Shown piece after piece: positions 26,180-35,028 of a stretch of DNA of 64,000 nt (its first letter is position 1; the number at the start of each line of letters is the position of its first letter). The position numbers and the translations under genes are program-made. Location: the NCBI RefSeq assembly GCF_036826855.1, contig NZ_CP104578.1, positions 4,313,501 to 4,377,500 of the forward strand. The letters are read 5' to 3'. The notes beneath the pieces were generated by a model. The model did no database searches and was not told the origin of the DNA. It was given only the letters and a program-made list of their open reading frames with translations. The DNA comes from Streptomyces sp. SJL17-4 (GTDB lineage: Bacteria > Actinomycetota > Actinomycetes > Streptomycetales > Streptomycetaceae).

Positions 26180-26253
26180 GGGGGAACCTCTCGGCGGGAT
26201 TGCTTCTGGCTGCTTTGCTGCTACTCGGAACCGATGACCACTGAGCTAGAAGC

Positions 26254-26544
26254 TCAGTGGGTCTCGGGACGGAGGACCTTGGTCCGGAGGACCGACTCGT
26301 TCAGGTTGAGCTGTCGGTCGAGCTCCTTGACGACCGCAGGCTCGGCCTGCAGGTCGATGACCGAGTAGATGCCCTCGGGCTTCTTCTTGATCTCGTAGGC
26401 GAGACGACGACGGCCCCAGGTGTCGACCTTCTCGACCTTTCCGTTGCCCTCACGGACGACGGAAAGGAAGTTCTCGATCAGCGGGGAGACAGCGCGCTCC
26501 TCGAGATCGGGGTCGAGGATGACCATCACTTCGTAGTGACGCAT
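26254..26544 (-). CDS. rpsF: 30S ribosomal protein S6
   Basis: A 96-residue S6 ([35 protein letters not shown]). It dimerises with S18 on the 30S platform. First gene of the operon; ribosome-binding site AAAGGAGGTG, a near-perfect match to the 16S tail. Two hairpins lie in its upstream region and may take part in S6-S18 autoregulation. Confidence 0.98.
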   Translation of the reverse strand: MRHYEVMVILDPDLEERAVSPLIENFLSVVREGNGKVEKVDTWGRRRLAYEIKKKPEGIYSVIDLQAEPAVVKELDRQLNLNESVLRTKVLRPETH

Positions 26545-26572
26545 GTGGAACCCACCTCCTTTGGACTCAGCG

Positions 26573-26591
26573 GCCACGGTCGTTCCGTGGC
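26573..26591 (-). promoter_or_regulatory. Leader hairpin of rpsF
   Basis: GCCACGG-TCGTT-CCGTGGC: a 7-bp stem 29-47 bases before the rpsF start. In other bacteria the S6-S18 complex binds a hairpin in the rpsF leader; this is a candidate for that site, but the known bulge pattern cannot be confirmed by eye. Confidence 0.4.
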
Positions 26592-26634
26592 AGGAGGGTC
26601 GTGATGCGTAAGCAACGGTATCCGCTACCACTGA

Positions 26635-26662
26635 CAGTCCCCCTCGCGGACGAGGGGGACTG
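26635..26662. promoter_or_regulatory. Perfect 12-bp hairpin in the rpsF upstream region
   Basis: CAGTCCCCCTCG-CGGA-CGAGGGGGACTG lies 91-118 bases upstream of rpsF and about 165 bases upstream of the divergent membrane-protein gene. Strong enough to act as attenuator or terminator; it may separate the two divergent units. Confidence 0.5.
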
Positions 26663-26827
26663 CCGGGATCCAGACGGACCAGGGCAGACACCGGTGCAGA
26701 CCGTACAGAGTACCCGCTCACCGCCCTGCGGTTGAAATTCACCGGCGAGGGGACGCAATCTGTACACAACGGATGTCGGCGGCGCTACGATGCGCCGCCT
26801 TCCGGCAGCTACGCCAGGAGGTGCCCC

Positions 26828-27142
26828 ATGGCACAGGCAATGCGACCCGACCCCGGCCACTCCCTCTTCGCCACCGACGGCAAACCGCACCCCATCCAGG
26901 ACGCCCTGGTGGGAGTGACGCTGCTCCTCGGCGTCATCGCCTTCGTCACCGCGCAGTTCCACAGCCTGCACCTGCTCAGCTCCTGGACGGGGCTCATCGG
27001 CATCCTGACCGGCGGCTACGGACAGTTCATCTCCGTGACGACACGCGAGCGCTTCCTGCTGATCCTCGGACTCGGCGCGTCGGCGTTCGGCTTCTACCTC
27101 GGCATGGCCCACGGCGGGCTCTTCGGCGGGGTAGTCAGCTGA
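26828..27142 (+). CDS. Small membrane protein
   Basis: A 104-residue protein with three hydrophobic segments (about 27-45, 50-68, 78-96) after a soluble N-terminus MAQAMRPDPGHSLF. It has an excellent ribosome-binding site (AGGAGGTG, 5 bases before ATG). It is divergent from rpsF, a position occupied by a similar small gene in Streptomyces. No functional motif. Confidence 0.8.
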   Translation: MAQAMRPDPGHSLFATDGKPHPIQDALVGVTLLLGVIAFVTAQFHSLHLLSSWTGLIGILTGGYGQFISVTTRERFLLILGLGASAFGFYLGMAHGGLFGGVVS

Positions 27143-27261
27143 GCCCCGGGCCACGTCAGGACGCACACACCCATTCGGGGCGCTCCCCGGTCACAGTAGG
27201 CTTCGGCGCGAGAGCCGGAGCCCCTGACCGATGGGGACACACCTGCCGAGGAGCGCCCCGC

Positions 27262-28380
27262 ATGAGCCTGACCCTGAGGACCATCAGCCGTGAGCAGCAT
27301 CTGGCGTACATCCAGAGCCAGCCCGCGGCGAGCCACTGCCAGGTCCCGGCGTGGGCTGATGTGAAGACCGAGTGGCGCTCGGAGAACCTCGGCTGGTTCG
27401 ACAAGAACGGCGAGCTCGTCGGCGTCGGCCTGGTGCTCTACCGCCAGCTCCCGAAGATCAAGCGCTACCTGGCCTATCTGCCCGAGGGCCCGGTCATCAA
27501 CTGGCACGCGCCCAACCTCGACGACTGGCTGACGCCGATGCTGGCGCACCTCAAGCAGCAGGGCGCCTTCTCGGTGAAGATGGGCCCGCCGGTCGTCATC
27601 CGGCGCTGGGACTCGGCCGCCATCAAGTCCGGCATCCAGGACCCGGACGTCAAGCGCCTCAAGGACGTCGAGGCCACCCACATCGAGCCGCGCGCCTTCG
27701 AAGTGGCGGACCGGCTGCGGAAGATGGGCTGGCAGCAGGCCGAGGACGGCGGCGCCGGCTTCGGCGACGTGCAGCCCCGCTACGTCTTCCAGGTCCCGCT
27801 CGCGAACCGCTCGCTCGACGATGTCCTCAAGGGCTTCAACCAGCTGTGGCGCCGCAACATCAAGAAGGCCGAGAAGGCCGGCGTCGAGGTCGTCCAGGGC
27901 GGCTACGAGGACCTGGCCGAGTGGCAGCGGCTGTACGAGATCACGGCCGTCCGTGACCACTTCCGGCCGCGTCCGCTCTCGTACTTCCAGCGCATGTGGA
28001 CCGTCCTCAACAGCGAGGACCCCAACCGGATGCGGCTCTACTTCGCCCGCCACAACGGCGTGAACCTCTCCGCGGCGACGATGCTCGTCGTCGGCGGCCA
28101 CGTCTGGTACTCCTACGGCGCCTCCGACAACATCGGCCGTGAGGTCCGGCCCTCGAACGCGATGCAGTGGCGCATGCTGCGCGACGCCTACGCGATGGGC
28201 GCGACCGTCTACGACCTGCGGGGCATCTCGGACTCGCTCGACGAGACCGACCACCTCTTCGGGCTCATCCAGTTCAAGGTGGGCACGGGCGGCGAGGCCG
28301 TCGAGTACGTCGGCGAGTGGGACTTCCCGCTGAACAAGCTGCTGCACAAGGCGCTCGACATCTACATGTCGCGCCGCTGA
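27262..28380 (+). CDS. femX: FemX-type peptidoglycan bridge glycyltransferase
   Basis: A 372-residue FemABX-family protein with two GNAT-like halves. Streptomyces peptidoglycan has one glycine on LL-diaminopimelate, and FemX adds it to lipid II from glycyl-tRNA on the inner face of the membrane. The family shape is visible in the N-terminal half (QVPAWADVKTEWRSENLGW, YLAYLPEGP) and C-terminal half (RPSNAMQWRMLRDAYAMGA, YDLRGISDSLDETD, LIQFKVGTGG). In S. coelicolor the corresponding gene is essential unless VanK is made. Start ATG 27262 follows GAGGAGCGCCCCGC. The next gene is probably cotranscribed. Confidence 0.9.
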   Translation: MSLTLRTISREQHLAYIQSQPAASHCQVPAWADVKTEWRSENLGWFDKNGELVGVGLVLYRQLPKIKRYLAYLPEGPVINWHAPNLDDWLTPMLAHLKQQGAFSVKMGPPVVIRRWDSAAIKSGIQDPDVKRLKDVEATHIEPRAFEVADRLRKMGWQQAEDGGAGFGDVQPRYVFQVPLANRSLDDVLKGFNQLWRRNIKKAEKAGVEVVQGGYEDLAEWQRLYEITAVRDHFRPRPLSYFQRMWTVLNSEDPNRMRLYFARHNGVNLSAATMLVVGGHVWYSYGASDNIGREVRPSNAMQWRMLRDAYAMGATVYDLRGISDSLDETDHLFGLIQFKVGTGGEAVEYVGEWDFPLNKLLHKALDIYMSRR

Positions 28381-28462
28381 CCCGTGCCGTGCCGCTGACG
28401 TTTCCGTAGTCTCGTACATACCTTTGATACACCGCTGCCATCAGAAAGGTTCCGGGCCGGCC

Positions 28463-29494
28463 ATGGCGCTCTCCCTCTACGTCGACACCGCTCGCTGGCG
28501 GGCGCACCAGAAGACCGTCATCGACCAGTTCCCCGGTGTCATCCCCGTCTGCAAGGGCAACGGCTACGGCTTCGGCCACGAACGCCTCGCTGACGAGGCG
28601 GCCCGGTTCGGCGCCGACATGCTCGCCGTGGGCACCACGTACGAGGCCGCGCGGATCAAGGACTGGTTCAGCGGCGACCTGCTGGTCCTCACCCCCTTCC
28701 GCCGGGGTGAGGAACCGGTTCCGCTGCCCGACCGGGTCATCCGCTCCGTGTCGTCCGTGGACGGCGTCCACGCCCTGGTGGGGGCCCGGGTCGTCATCGA
28801 GTGCATGAGCTCGATGAAGCGGCACGGCGTCCGCGAGGAGGAGCTCCAGCAGCTCCACTCCGCCATCGAGGACGTACGCCTGGAGGGCTTCGCGCTCCAC
28901 CTCCCGCTGGACCGCCCGGACGGCACCGACGCCGTCGAGGAGGTCATCGGCTGGATGGACCGGCTGCGCGCCGCCCGGCTGCCGCTGCACACCATGTTCG
29001 TCAGCCACCTGCGGGCCGAGGAACAGGCACGGCTCCAGCAGCAGTTCCCGCAGACCCGTTTCCGCGCCCGCATCGGCACCCGGCTGTGGCTGGGCGACCA
29101 CGAGTCCACGGAGTACCGGGGCGCGGTCCTCGACGTGACCAGGGTCGCCAAGGGCGACCGCTTCGGCTACCGCCAGCAGAAGGCCGCGTCGGACGGCTGG
29201 CTGGTCGTCGTCGCCGGCGGCACCTCGCACGGTGTGGGCCTGGAGGCGCCGAAGGCCATGCACGGCGTCATGCCGCGCGCCAAGGGCGTCGCACGGGCCG
29301 GTCTCGCCACCGTCAACCGGAACCTCTCGCCCTTCGTGTGGGCCGGGAAGCAGCGCTGGTTCGCCGAGCCGCCGCACATGCAGGTGTCGATCCTGTTCGT
29401 GCCGGCCGACGCCCAGGAGCCCCGGGTCGGCGACGAGCTCGTGGCCCATCTGCGCCACACCACGACGCAGTTCGACCGGCTCGTCGAGCGCTGA
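28463..29494 (+). CDS. Alanine-racemase-like PLP protein
   Basis: A 343-residue protein of the alanine-racemase/ODC-like PLP barrel fold. The PLP lysine appears early in VCKGNGYGFG, matching V-x-K-A-N-A-Y-G-H-G of Alr. The C-terminal beta domain is shorter and its usual catalytic Tyr region is not recognised, so racemase activity is unproven. It lies 82 bases after femX in the same direction, which hints at a role in peptidoglycan peptide synthesis, possibly an amino-acid racemase for an unusual position. The housekeeping alr is expected elsewhere in the genome. Start ATG 28463. Confidence 0.75.
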   Translation: MALSLYVDTARWRAHQKTVIDQFPGVIPVCKGNGYGFGHERLADEAARFGADMLAVGTTYEAARIKDWFSGDLLVLTPFRRGEEPVPLPDRVIRSVSSVDGVHALVGARVVIECMSSMKRHGVREEELQQLHSAIEDVRLEGFALHLPLDRPDGTDAVEEVIGWMDRLRAARLPLHTMFVSHLRAEEQARLQQQFPQTRFRARIGTRLWLGDHESTEYRGAVLDVTRVAKGDRFGYRQQKAASDGWLVVVAGGTSHGVGLEAPKAMHGVMPRAKGVARAGLATVNRNLSPFVWAGKQRWFAEPPHMQVSILFVPADAQEPRVGDELVAHLRHTTTQFDRLVER

Positions 29495-29524
29495 GCCGGC
29501 CGGTCGCCCCTCACCCCCGGGAGC

Positions 29525-31033
29525 TCAGCTCCTGGGGGTTCCCCATTCCACCAGCGGCCCGTCCTCGGCGACCGGGGCCGCGTGCCGGGCGGGATGGGCG
29601 GCCCTGCCCGCCACAAAGACGTCCTCGGCGCCGTCCAGGACGCCCCCCGAGGGGTCGTCCGCGCCGTCCTGCCGCACCGGGTCCCTCTCGGGCGTGAGGA
29701 TGTCGCGTACGACCATCACGCACAGGTACAGGGTGCCGAGCAGGTGCAGCACGATCGCGAACTGGTAGCCGTCCACCGGCAGGCCCTGCTTGTTGCCGCT
29801 GTTCGTGAACGCCAGGTACATCCAGACGCCCACGAAGTACATGACCTCGCACGCCTGCCAGATCAGGAAGTCGCGCCAGCGCGGCCGGGCGAGCGCCGCC
29901 AGCGGCACCAGCCACAGCACGTACTGCGGTGAGTAGACCTTGTTGGTCAGGACGAACGCGGCGACGATCAGGAACGCCAGCTGGACGAAGCGGGGCCTGC
30001 GGGGCGCCGTGAACGCCAGGTAGGCGAGCCCGGCGATCGCCGCCACCATCAGCAGCAGCGCGTACAGGTTGGCCTGGCCCGGCGTTATCGCGTCGCCCGT
30101 CCGCTGGCTGACCAGCAGCCAGATCGAACCGAAGTCGACGTTCCGGTCCCGGCTGAAGAGGTAGAACTGCTTCCAGCCCTCCGGTGCGAGCAGCATCACG
30201 GGCAGGTTCACCACCAGCCACGCGCCGCCCGCCGCCAGCACCGCGGTCCCGTACTCCCGCCACTTCCCGGCCCGCCAGCAGAGCAGCAGCAGCGGGCAGA
30301 GGAGCAGTATCGGGTAGAACTTGGAGGCGGTGGCCAGGCCGAGCAGGATCCCGAAGGCCAGCGGCCGCTCGCGCGACCACATCAGGATCGCGGCGGCCGT
30401 CAGCGCGACGGCCAGCAGGTCCCAGTTGATCGTCGCGGTCAGCGCGATCGAGGGCGCCAGCGCGACGAGCAGCCCGTCCCAGGGCCGCAGCCGGTGCGTA
30501 CGGGCCACACAGACCGCGAGGACGGCCGCGCAGACCATCAGCAGACCCGCGTTGGCCAGCCAGTACGACTGCTCGCGCTGCATCGTGTCGCCGCCGCCCG
30601 GCGTCAGCCAGGCCGCGACCTCCATGAAGAGCCCGGTCAGGACCGGGTACTCGAGGAACGGTATGTCGCCGCTCAGCCGGTCGAAGTAGGGCACCAGGCC
30701 CTCGGCGAAGCCCCGCCCCGTGAAGAGGTGCGGGATGTCCGAGTAGCAGGCGTGGGTGTACTGGGAGGTCGTGCCCCGGAACCAGGCCCAGTTGTAGCAG
30801 GGCAGCTTCTGCACCATGCCGAGGGCGAACATGCCGAGGGCCACGAGGGCGATCACCCGTACCGGCGTGAACTGCCCGGTGCCGGTCCTCGCCCGACGGC
30901 CGTAGGGGCCGCCGATCAGTTCGCTGCCCGCTGCGGCCACCTTGTCCCGGTGGGTGGGGATGACCGTCTGCGAGCGGCCCTGGGGCCGGTCCTGCGGCGC
31001 GCTCGTCTTCTGGAGGCTCGGCATGGGGGACAT
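29525..31033 (-). CDS. GT87-type mannosyltransferase (polyprenyl-phosphate-mannose dependent)
   Basis: A 502-residue integral membrane glycosyltransferase with about 10-11 helices and a cytoplasmic tail. It resembles the alpha-(1->2) mannosyltransferase family (DUF2029) that includes mycobacterial PimE. A catalytic Asp early in an extracytoplasmic loop is expected; candidates lie in YFDRLSGD. It probably uses polyprenyl-phosphomannose to build phosphatidylinositol mannosides or glycoproteins. Inositol-phosphate synthase, supplier of the PIM precursor, is encoded about 4 kb away. The start may be ATG 31033 (MSPMPSL). The next gene to the right is a class A PBP in the same orientation. Confidence 0.82.
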   Translation of the reverse strand: MSPMPSLQKTSAPQDRPQGRSQTVIPTHRDKVAAAGSELIGGPYGRRARTGTGQFTPVRVIALVALGMFALGMVQKLPCYNWAWFRGTTSQYTHACYSDIPHLFTGRGFAEGLVPYFDRLSGDIPFLEYPVLTGLFMEVAAWLTPGGGDTMQREQSYWLANAGLLMVCAAVLAVCVARTHRLRPWDGLLVALAPSIALTATINWDLLAVALTAAAILMWSRERPLAFGILLGLATASKFYPILLLCPLLLLCWRAGKWREYGTAVLAAGGAWLVVNLPVMLLAPEGWKQFYLFSRDRNVDFGSIWLLVSQRTGDAITPGQANLYALLLMVAAIAGLAYLAFTAPRRPRFVQLAFLIVAAFVLTNKVYSPQYVLWLVPLAALARPRWRDFLIWQACEVMYFVGVWMYLAFTNSGNKQGLPVDGYQFAIVLHLLGTLYLCVMVVRDILTPERDPVRQDGADDPSGGVLDGAEDVFVAGRAAHPARHAAPVAEDGPLVEWGTPRS

Positions 31034-31161
31034 CCTGCCGTACGCCTCCGGGAAAACGGCGAGGGCCGCCGCGGCCGGCCCGTACAGGAAAGTACGGATC
31101 GGACGCGACGGCCCTCGGTTCACACGTCGGCGGGGGACCGGGGAGTGCCCCCGGCGGAGGA

Positions 31162-33927
31162 TCAGGGGACCCAGGACCCGTCGTCGGGCTTGCCGTTCCC
31201 CCCGCCCGGGCCGCTTCCGTCGTCCGTCGGTGTGCCGGTCCCGGTCGGTGTGTCGGTCGTGGGTGGCGTGGTGGTGGGCTCCCCCGTGTTGCCGCCCGGG
31301 TCACCCGGTTCCTCGGTGCAGCCCCAGCCCCAGACGCCGCAGGTCGTCTTGCCCGGCTTCGGCGTCCGCGTCGTCGTCGGGGCGGTCGTCGTCGGCGGCG
31401 GCGTGGTCGTCGGCGCGGTCGTCGTCGGCGTGGCCGAGGTCTCGGTGGGCGTCGGGGTGGCCGTCGGGGTCGGCGTCGGGCTGGCGGCGCCACCGCCGAA
31501 GACGGCCTCGGCGCCCTCCAGCTTCTCCGGCTCCGGGAAGCTCTTGGCCGGGTAGCTCTCCACGGCCTCGGTCATGTAGTCCTGCCAGATCCGGGACGGG
31601 AACGACGAACCGTGGATCTGCGGCTGGTCACCCGTGCCGTACATCTTCTGGAACTCGCGGTTCTTCTTCGTCTCGTCGTCGTCGAACCGGTACATGTCGA
31701 TCGCGGTCGACAGCTGCGGGGTGTATCCGACGAACCAGGCCGACTTGTTGCCGTCGGTGGTACCGGTCTTGCCGGCCACCTCGCGGCCCGGGATCCGGGC
31801 CTTCTTGCCGGTGCCCTCGTCCTCGTCCACGACGGAACGGAGGACGTCGGTGACGTTGTTGGCGACGGCCGAGGTGAAGGGGATCTTGGGGTCCGCCTTG
31901 TGCTGATGGATGACGACGCCCTCCTTCTTCACGCTCTCCACCGAGTAGGGGTCGTTCTGCTCGCCCTCGTTGGCGAAGGTCGCGTAGGCGCCGGCCATGC
32001 GGATGGCGCTCGGGCTGGAGATACCGAGGGAGAACGAGGGCACCTCGCCCTCGACGAGCGAGTCGGGGCGCAGACCCGCGTCGACGGCGGCCTTGCGGAC
32101 CTTGTCGATGCCGACGTCCATGCCGAGCTGCACGTACGGCGAGTTGGCCGACCGGACCATGGCGCGACGCAGGGTCATGTCCTTGTAGCTCGCGTCGTCG
32201 TCATTGGTCTGGAGCCACTCCTTGCCCTTCTCGTCCTTCCAGATCTCGCCGTTGTACTTGCGGATCTTCAACTCGTTCTTGCCGGAGTAGCGGCTCTTGT
32301 CCGGGTCCACGATCGTGCGGCTGGAGGCGTCCTGGACCGGCCCCAGGTCCTTGTCCCGGACCCCGTCCTTCATCGCGGCGGCGAGCACGAACGGCTTGAA
32401 CGTCGATCCGACCTGGGCACCGGTGTTGTCCGCGTTGCTCCTGAAGTGCTTGGTCGCGTCGACACCACCGTAGATGGCGACGATCTTCCCGGTCGCCGTG
32501 TCGACCGATGCTCCGCCGAACTGCACGTTCGTGTCCGTGTCGGGGCGCTTCTCCGGGTCGATGTACTCGTCCAGGATCTTCGTGACCGAGTCCTCGAGAG
32601 CGTCCACCTTCTTCTTCTCGAAGGTGGTGTAGATCTCGTAGCCGCCGCGCTCCAGATCCTGCTCGGTGATACCGAACTGGGCCTTGATGTTGGCCTTCGC
32701 GGTGGTGACCAGATAGCCGATCTGACCGCTCAGGTTGGCGCTCTTCTTCGGCCCCTGGACCTTGGGGAACGTCGTGTACTTCGCACGCTCCGCCGCCGGG
32801 AGGTGCCCGTCCTTCTGCATCTCGTCGAGGATCCACGACCACCGCTCGGTGGCGCGCGCCGTGTTCTTCTCGGGCGTGGCCTCGGAGTCGATCTCGGGGT
32901 AGCCGGCGGGGTCGTAGTACGTCGCGCCCTTGAGGACCGCGGCGAGCAGCGCCGCCTGGCTGGGGTCGAGCTTCTCGGCGTCGACGTTGAAGTACGCGCG
33001 GGCCGCCGCCTGGACACCGTAGGCGCCACGTCCGTAGTACGCGGTGTTCAGATAGCCGGCCATGATCTCGTCCTTCTCGACCTCGCCGCCGACCTTCATG
33101 GAGATGAAGAGTTCCTTCACCTTCCGGCTGAGGGTCTGCGACTGGTCGTCAAGACGGTTGTTCTTCACGTACTGCTGGGTGATCGTCGAACCACCCTGGG
33201 TCTCGCCGCCCTTGGCCATGTTCCACACGGCACGGCCGATACCCATGGGGTCGATTCCGGAGTCCTCCCAGAAGGTCTTGTTCTCCGCCGAGATCACGGC
33301 GTTCTGCATGGACTTCGGGATCTTGTCGAACGGGACGATCTGGCGGTTCGTGCCGCTGCCCGTCGCGACCATGCGGGTCTTGTCGGCCCAGTAGTAGATG
33401 TTGTTCTGCGACTTCGCCGTCAGCGCCTCATTGGGAATGTCCACCCGCGAGTACGCGATGGCGGCCGCGCCCATCAGGCTCGCCACGAAGAACAGGAACG
33501 TACCCGTCACGAGCTTCCACGACGGCATCCAGCGACGCCAGCCGTACTTTCCGTAACGGGGGTAGTCGATGATCCGCTTCTTGCCCGGCCCACCGGAGCC
33601 ACGACCAGGACCGCTGCCGCGGCCACCGCCGCCGCCACCACGCCGCCCGCCCCCGCCGGGACCACCGGGCCCCCCGGGGCCGGTCTCGGCTCCCCTCCGG
33701 CGGCTGCCGCGCTGGGCAGCCCTACGGGCCTCCGCGCGACCCCCGTAGGGCCGCTGCTCCTCCCCGGGGGAGGAAGCAGGCCCGTACGAGGCCGACGGGG
33801 CCCCCGTACCGACGTCTTGGACCGGGGCCGACCTGCGGCCCACCGGCTGCTGGGCAGCGCGCCGTGCCGCCGCGCGACCGCCCGTCGGCGGCTGCTGCGG
33901 CGGCATTTTGCGACGATGCTCGCTCAT
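31162..33927 (-). CDS. Class A penicillin-binding protein (transglycosylase/transpeptidase)
   Basis: A 921-residue bifunctional peptidoglycan synthase. The cytoplasmic N-terminus (1-125) is Arg/Gly/Pro-rich; a membrane helix follows (about 130-152). The GT51 domain shows SAENKTFWEDSGID (catalytic Glu) and GGSTITQQYVKN; the transpeptidase domain shows STFK (S-x-x-K), SAN and KTGTTDG. After the catalytic domain comes a Thr/Pro-rich tail of about 120 residues with repeats such as TPTPTATPTPT, likely wall-spanning. Start ATG 33927. The gene diverges from padR across a region holding a 31-bp palindrome. Confidence 0.95.
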   Translation of the reverse strand: MSEHRRKMPPQQPPTGGRAAARRAAQQPVGRRSAPVQDVGTGAPSASYGPASSPGEEQRPYGGRAEARRAAQRGSRRRGAETGPGGPGGPGGGGRRGGGGGGRGSGPGRGSGGPGKKRIIDYPRYGKYGWRRWMPSWKLVTGTFLFFVASLMGAAAIAYSRVDIPNEALTAKSQNNIYYWADKTRMVATGSGTNRQIVPFDKIPKSMQNAVISAENKTFWEDSGIDPMGIGRAVWNMAKGGETQGGSTITQQYVKNNRLDDQSQTLSRKVKELFISMKVGGEVEKDEIMAGYLNTAYYGRGAYGVQAAARAYFNVDAEKLDPSQAALLAAVLKGATYYDPAGYPEIDSEATPEKNTARATERWSWILDEMQKDGHLPAAERAKYTTFPKVQGPKKSANLSGQIGYLVTTAKANIKAQFGITEQDLERGGYEIYTTFEKKKVDALEDSVTKILDEYIDPEKRPDTDTNVQFGGASVDTATGKIVAIYGGVDATKHFRSNADNTGAQVGSTFKPFVLAAAMKDGVRDKDLGPVQDASSRTIVDPDKSRYSGKNELKIRKYNGEIWKDEKGKEWLQTNDDDASYKDMTLRRAMVRSANSPYVQLGMDVGIDKVRKAAVDAGLRPDSLVEGEVPSFSLGISSPSAIRMAGAYATFANEGEQNDPYSVESVKKEGVVIHQHKADPKIPFTSAVANNVTDVLRSVVDEDEGTGKKARIPGREVAGKTGTTDGNKSAWFVGYTPQLSTAIDMYRFDDDETKKNREFQKMYGTGDQPQIHGSSFPSRIWQDYMTEAVESYPAKSFPEPEKLEGAEAVFGGGAASPTPTPTATPTPTETSATPTTTAPTTTPPPTTTAPTTTRTPKPGKTTCGVWGWGCTEEPGDPGGNTGEPTTTPPTTDTPTGTGTPTDDGSGPGGGNGKPDDGSWVP

Positions 33928-34299
33928 CGAACGACTACTCCTCGGGCAGGCGCGAACGCCTGGAAGCGGCAGTTGAGTTCCGGTCCCCCCGAAATGCGCA
34001 CGGCCGGAACCCCATCGGAGGCCCCTCCGTATCGCAGCCGGTCACCCGGAGCACTGACGCCCCGCGGCAGCGCTCGGTTCCCGGTGTTCTGCATGCCGCA
34101 CAGACTACGCACGGCCAAAACCCACCTAGGGCCGGAGTTCACCCCAAATCAGGCAAGTCGAACGCTGTGAATTGACGATGTGACGCCGGTCACGGCGGTC
34201 CCACTTGTCGGGACCCGGGGGCCGTTCTATCGTGCTGATGTATCGAGTCGATACATCAGCACGGCATAAGGGCTCCGAAGGCGAAGGAGGAGGCGACGA
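33928..34299. promoter_or_regulatory. Divergent intergenic region between PBP gene and padR
   Basis: About 370 bases with promoters for both genes. The main landmark is the perfect palindrome at 34232-34262 close to padR. The part next to the PBP gene has no further recognisable element. Confidence 0.5.
34232..34262. promoter_or_regulatory. 31-bp perfect palindrome, likely PadR operator
   Basis: Arms GTGCTGATGTATCGA and TCGATACATCAGCAC of 15 bases each around one central G. The core ATGTAT...ATACAT matches the type of site bound by PadR-family repressors. It sits 37 bases upstream of the padR start, so autorepression is likely. It may also affect the divergent PBP promoter. Confidence 0.75.
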
Positions 34300-34980
34300 A
34301 TGAGCAGACGCTCCGGCATTCTCGAGTTCGCCGTCCTCGGCCTGCTGCGCGAGGCTCCGATGCACGGGTACGAGCTGCGGAAGCGCCTCAACACCTCGCT
34401 GGGCGTCTTCCGGGCCTTCAGCTACGGAACGCTGTATCCCTGCCTCAAGACGCTGGTCGCCAACGGCTGGTTGATCGAGGAACCGGGCAGCGCTCCCGAG
34501 GAAGCCCTGGCCGCTTCACTCGCAGGACGCCGAGCCAAGATCGTCTACCGGTTGACGGCCGCGGGTAAGGAGCACTTCGAGGAGCTCCTGTCCCACACCG
34601 GCCCGGACGCCTGGGAGGACGAGCACTTCGCCGCACGCTTCGCCTTCTTCGGGCAGACCGAGCGCGAGGTGCGGATGCGGGTCCTCGAGGGCCGCCGCAG
34701 CCGGCTGGAGGAGCGCCTGGAGAAGATGCGCGCCTCCCTGGCCCGGACCCGCGAGCGCCTCGACGACTACACGCTTGAGCTGCAGCGCCACGGTATGGAG
34801 TCCGTGGAGCGCGAAGTGCGCTGGCTGAACGAGCTCATCGAGAGCGAGCGGGCAGGGCGGGATCAGCGATCCGGCCCCGACGCCCCCGCTCTGCACGACA
34901 ACGATTCTGGAGAAACGGGCGGCCTGCCCCGGCACGGGGGCAGTACCCGGCCGGATCCGTCCGACGACACCGCCAAGTGA
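34300..34980 (+). CDS. PadR-family transcriptional regulator
   Basis: A 226-residue PadR (long type) regulator. The winged helix spans residues 1-85 (LEFAVLGLLREAPMHGYELRKRL; YGTLYPCLKTLVANGWL) and the C-terminal part (100-190) is a coiled-coil dimerisation region, followed by a disordered tail. PadR proteins repress genes in response to small molecules. The ATG at 34300 follows GAAGGAGGAGG. A perfect palindrome precedes it and ino1 begins 48 bases after it on the same strand, so padR and ino1 may form an operon. Confidence 0.92.
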   Translation: MSRRSGILEFAVLGLLREAPMHGYELRKRLNTSLGVFRAFSYGTLYPCLKTLVANGWLIEEPGSAPEEALAASLAGRRAKIVYRLTAAGKEHFEELLSHTGPDAWEDEHFAARFAFFGQTEREVRMRVLEGRRSRLEERLEKMRASLARTRERLDDYTLELQRHGMESVEREVRWLNELIESERAGRDQRSGPDAPALHDNDSGETGGLPRHGGSTRPDPSDDTAK

Positions 34981-35028
34981 ATCCCTGCGCACTGCAGGGC
35001 TTCAACGATCACACAGGGAGCAACCGGA

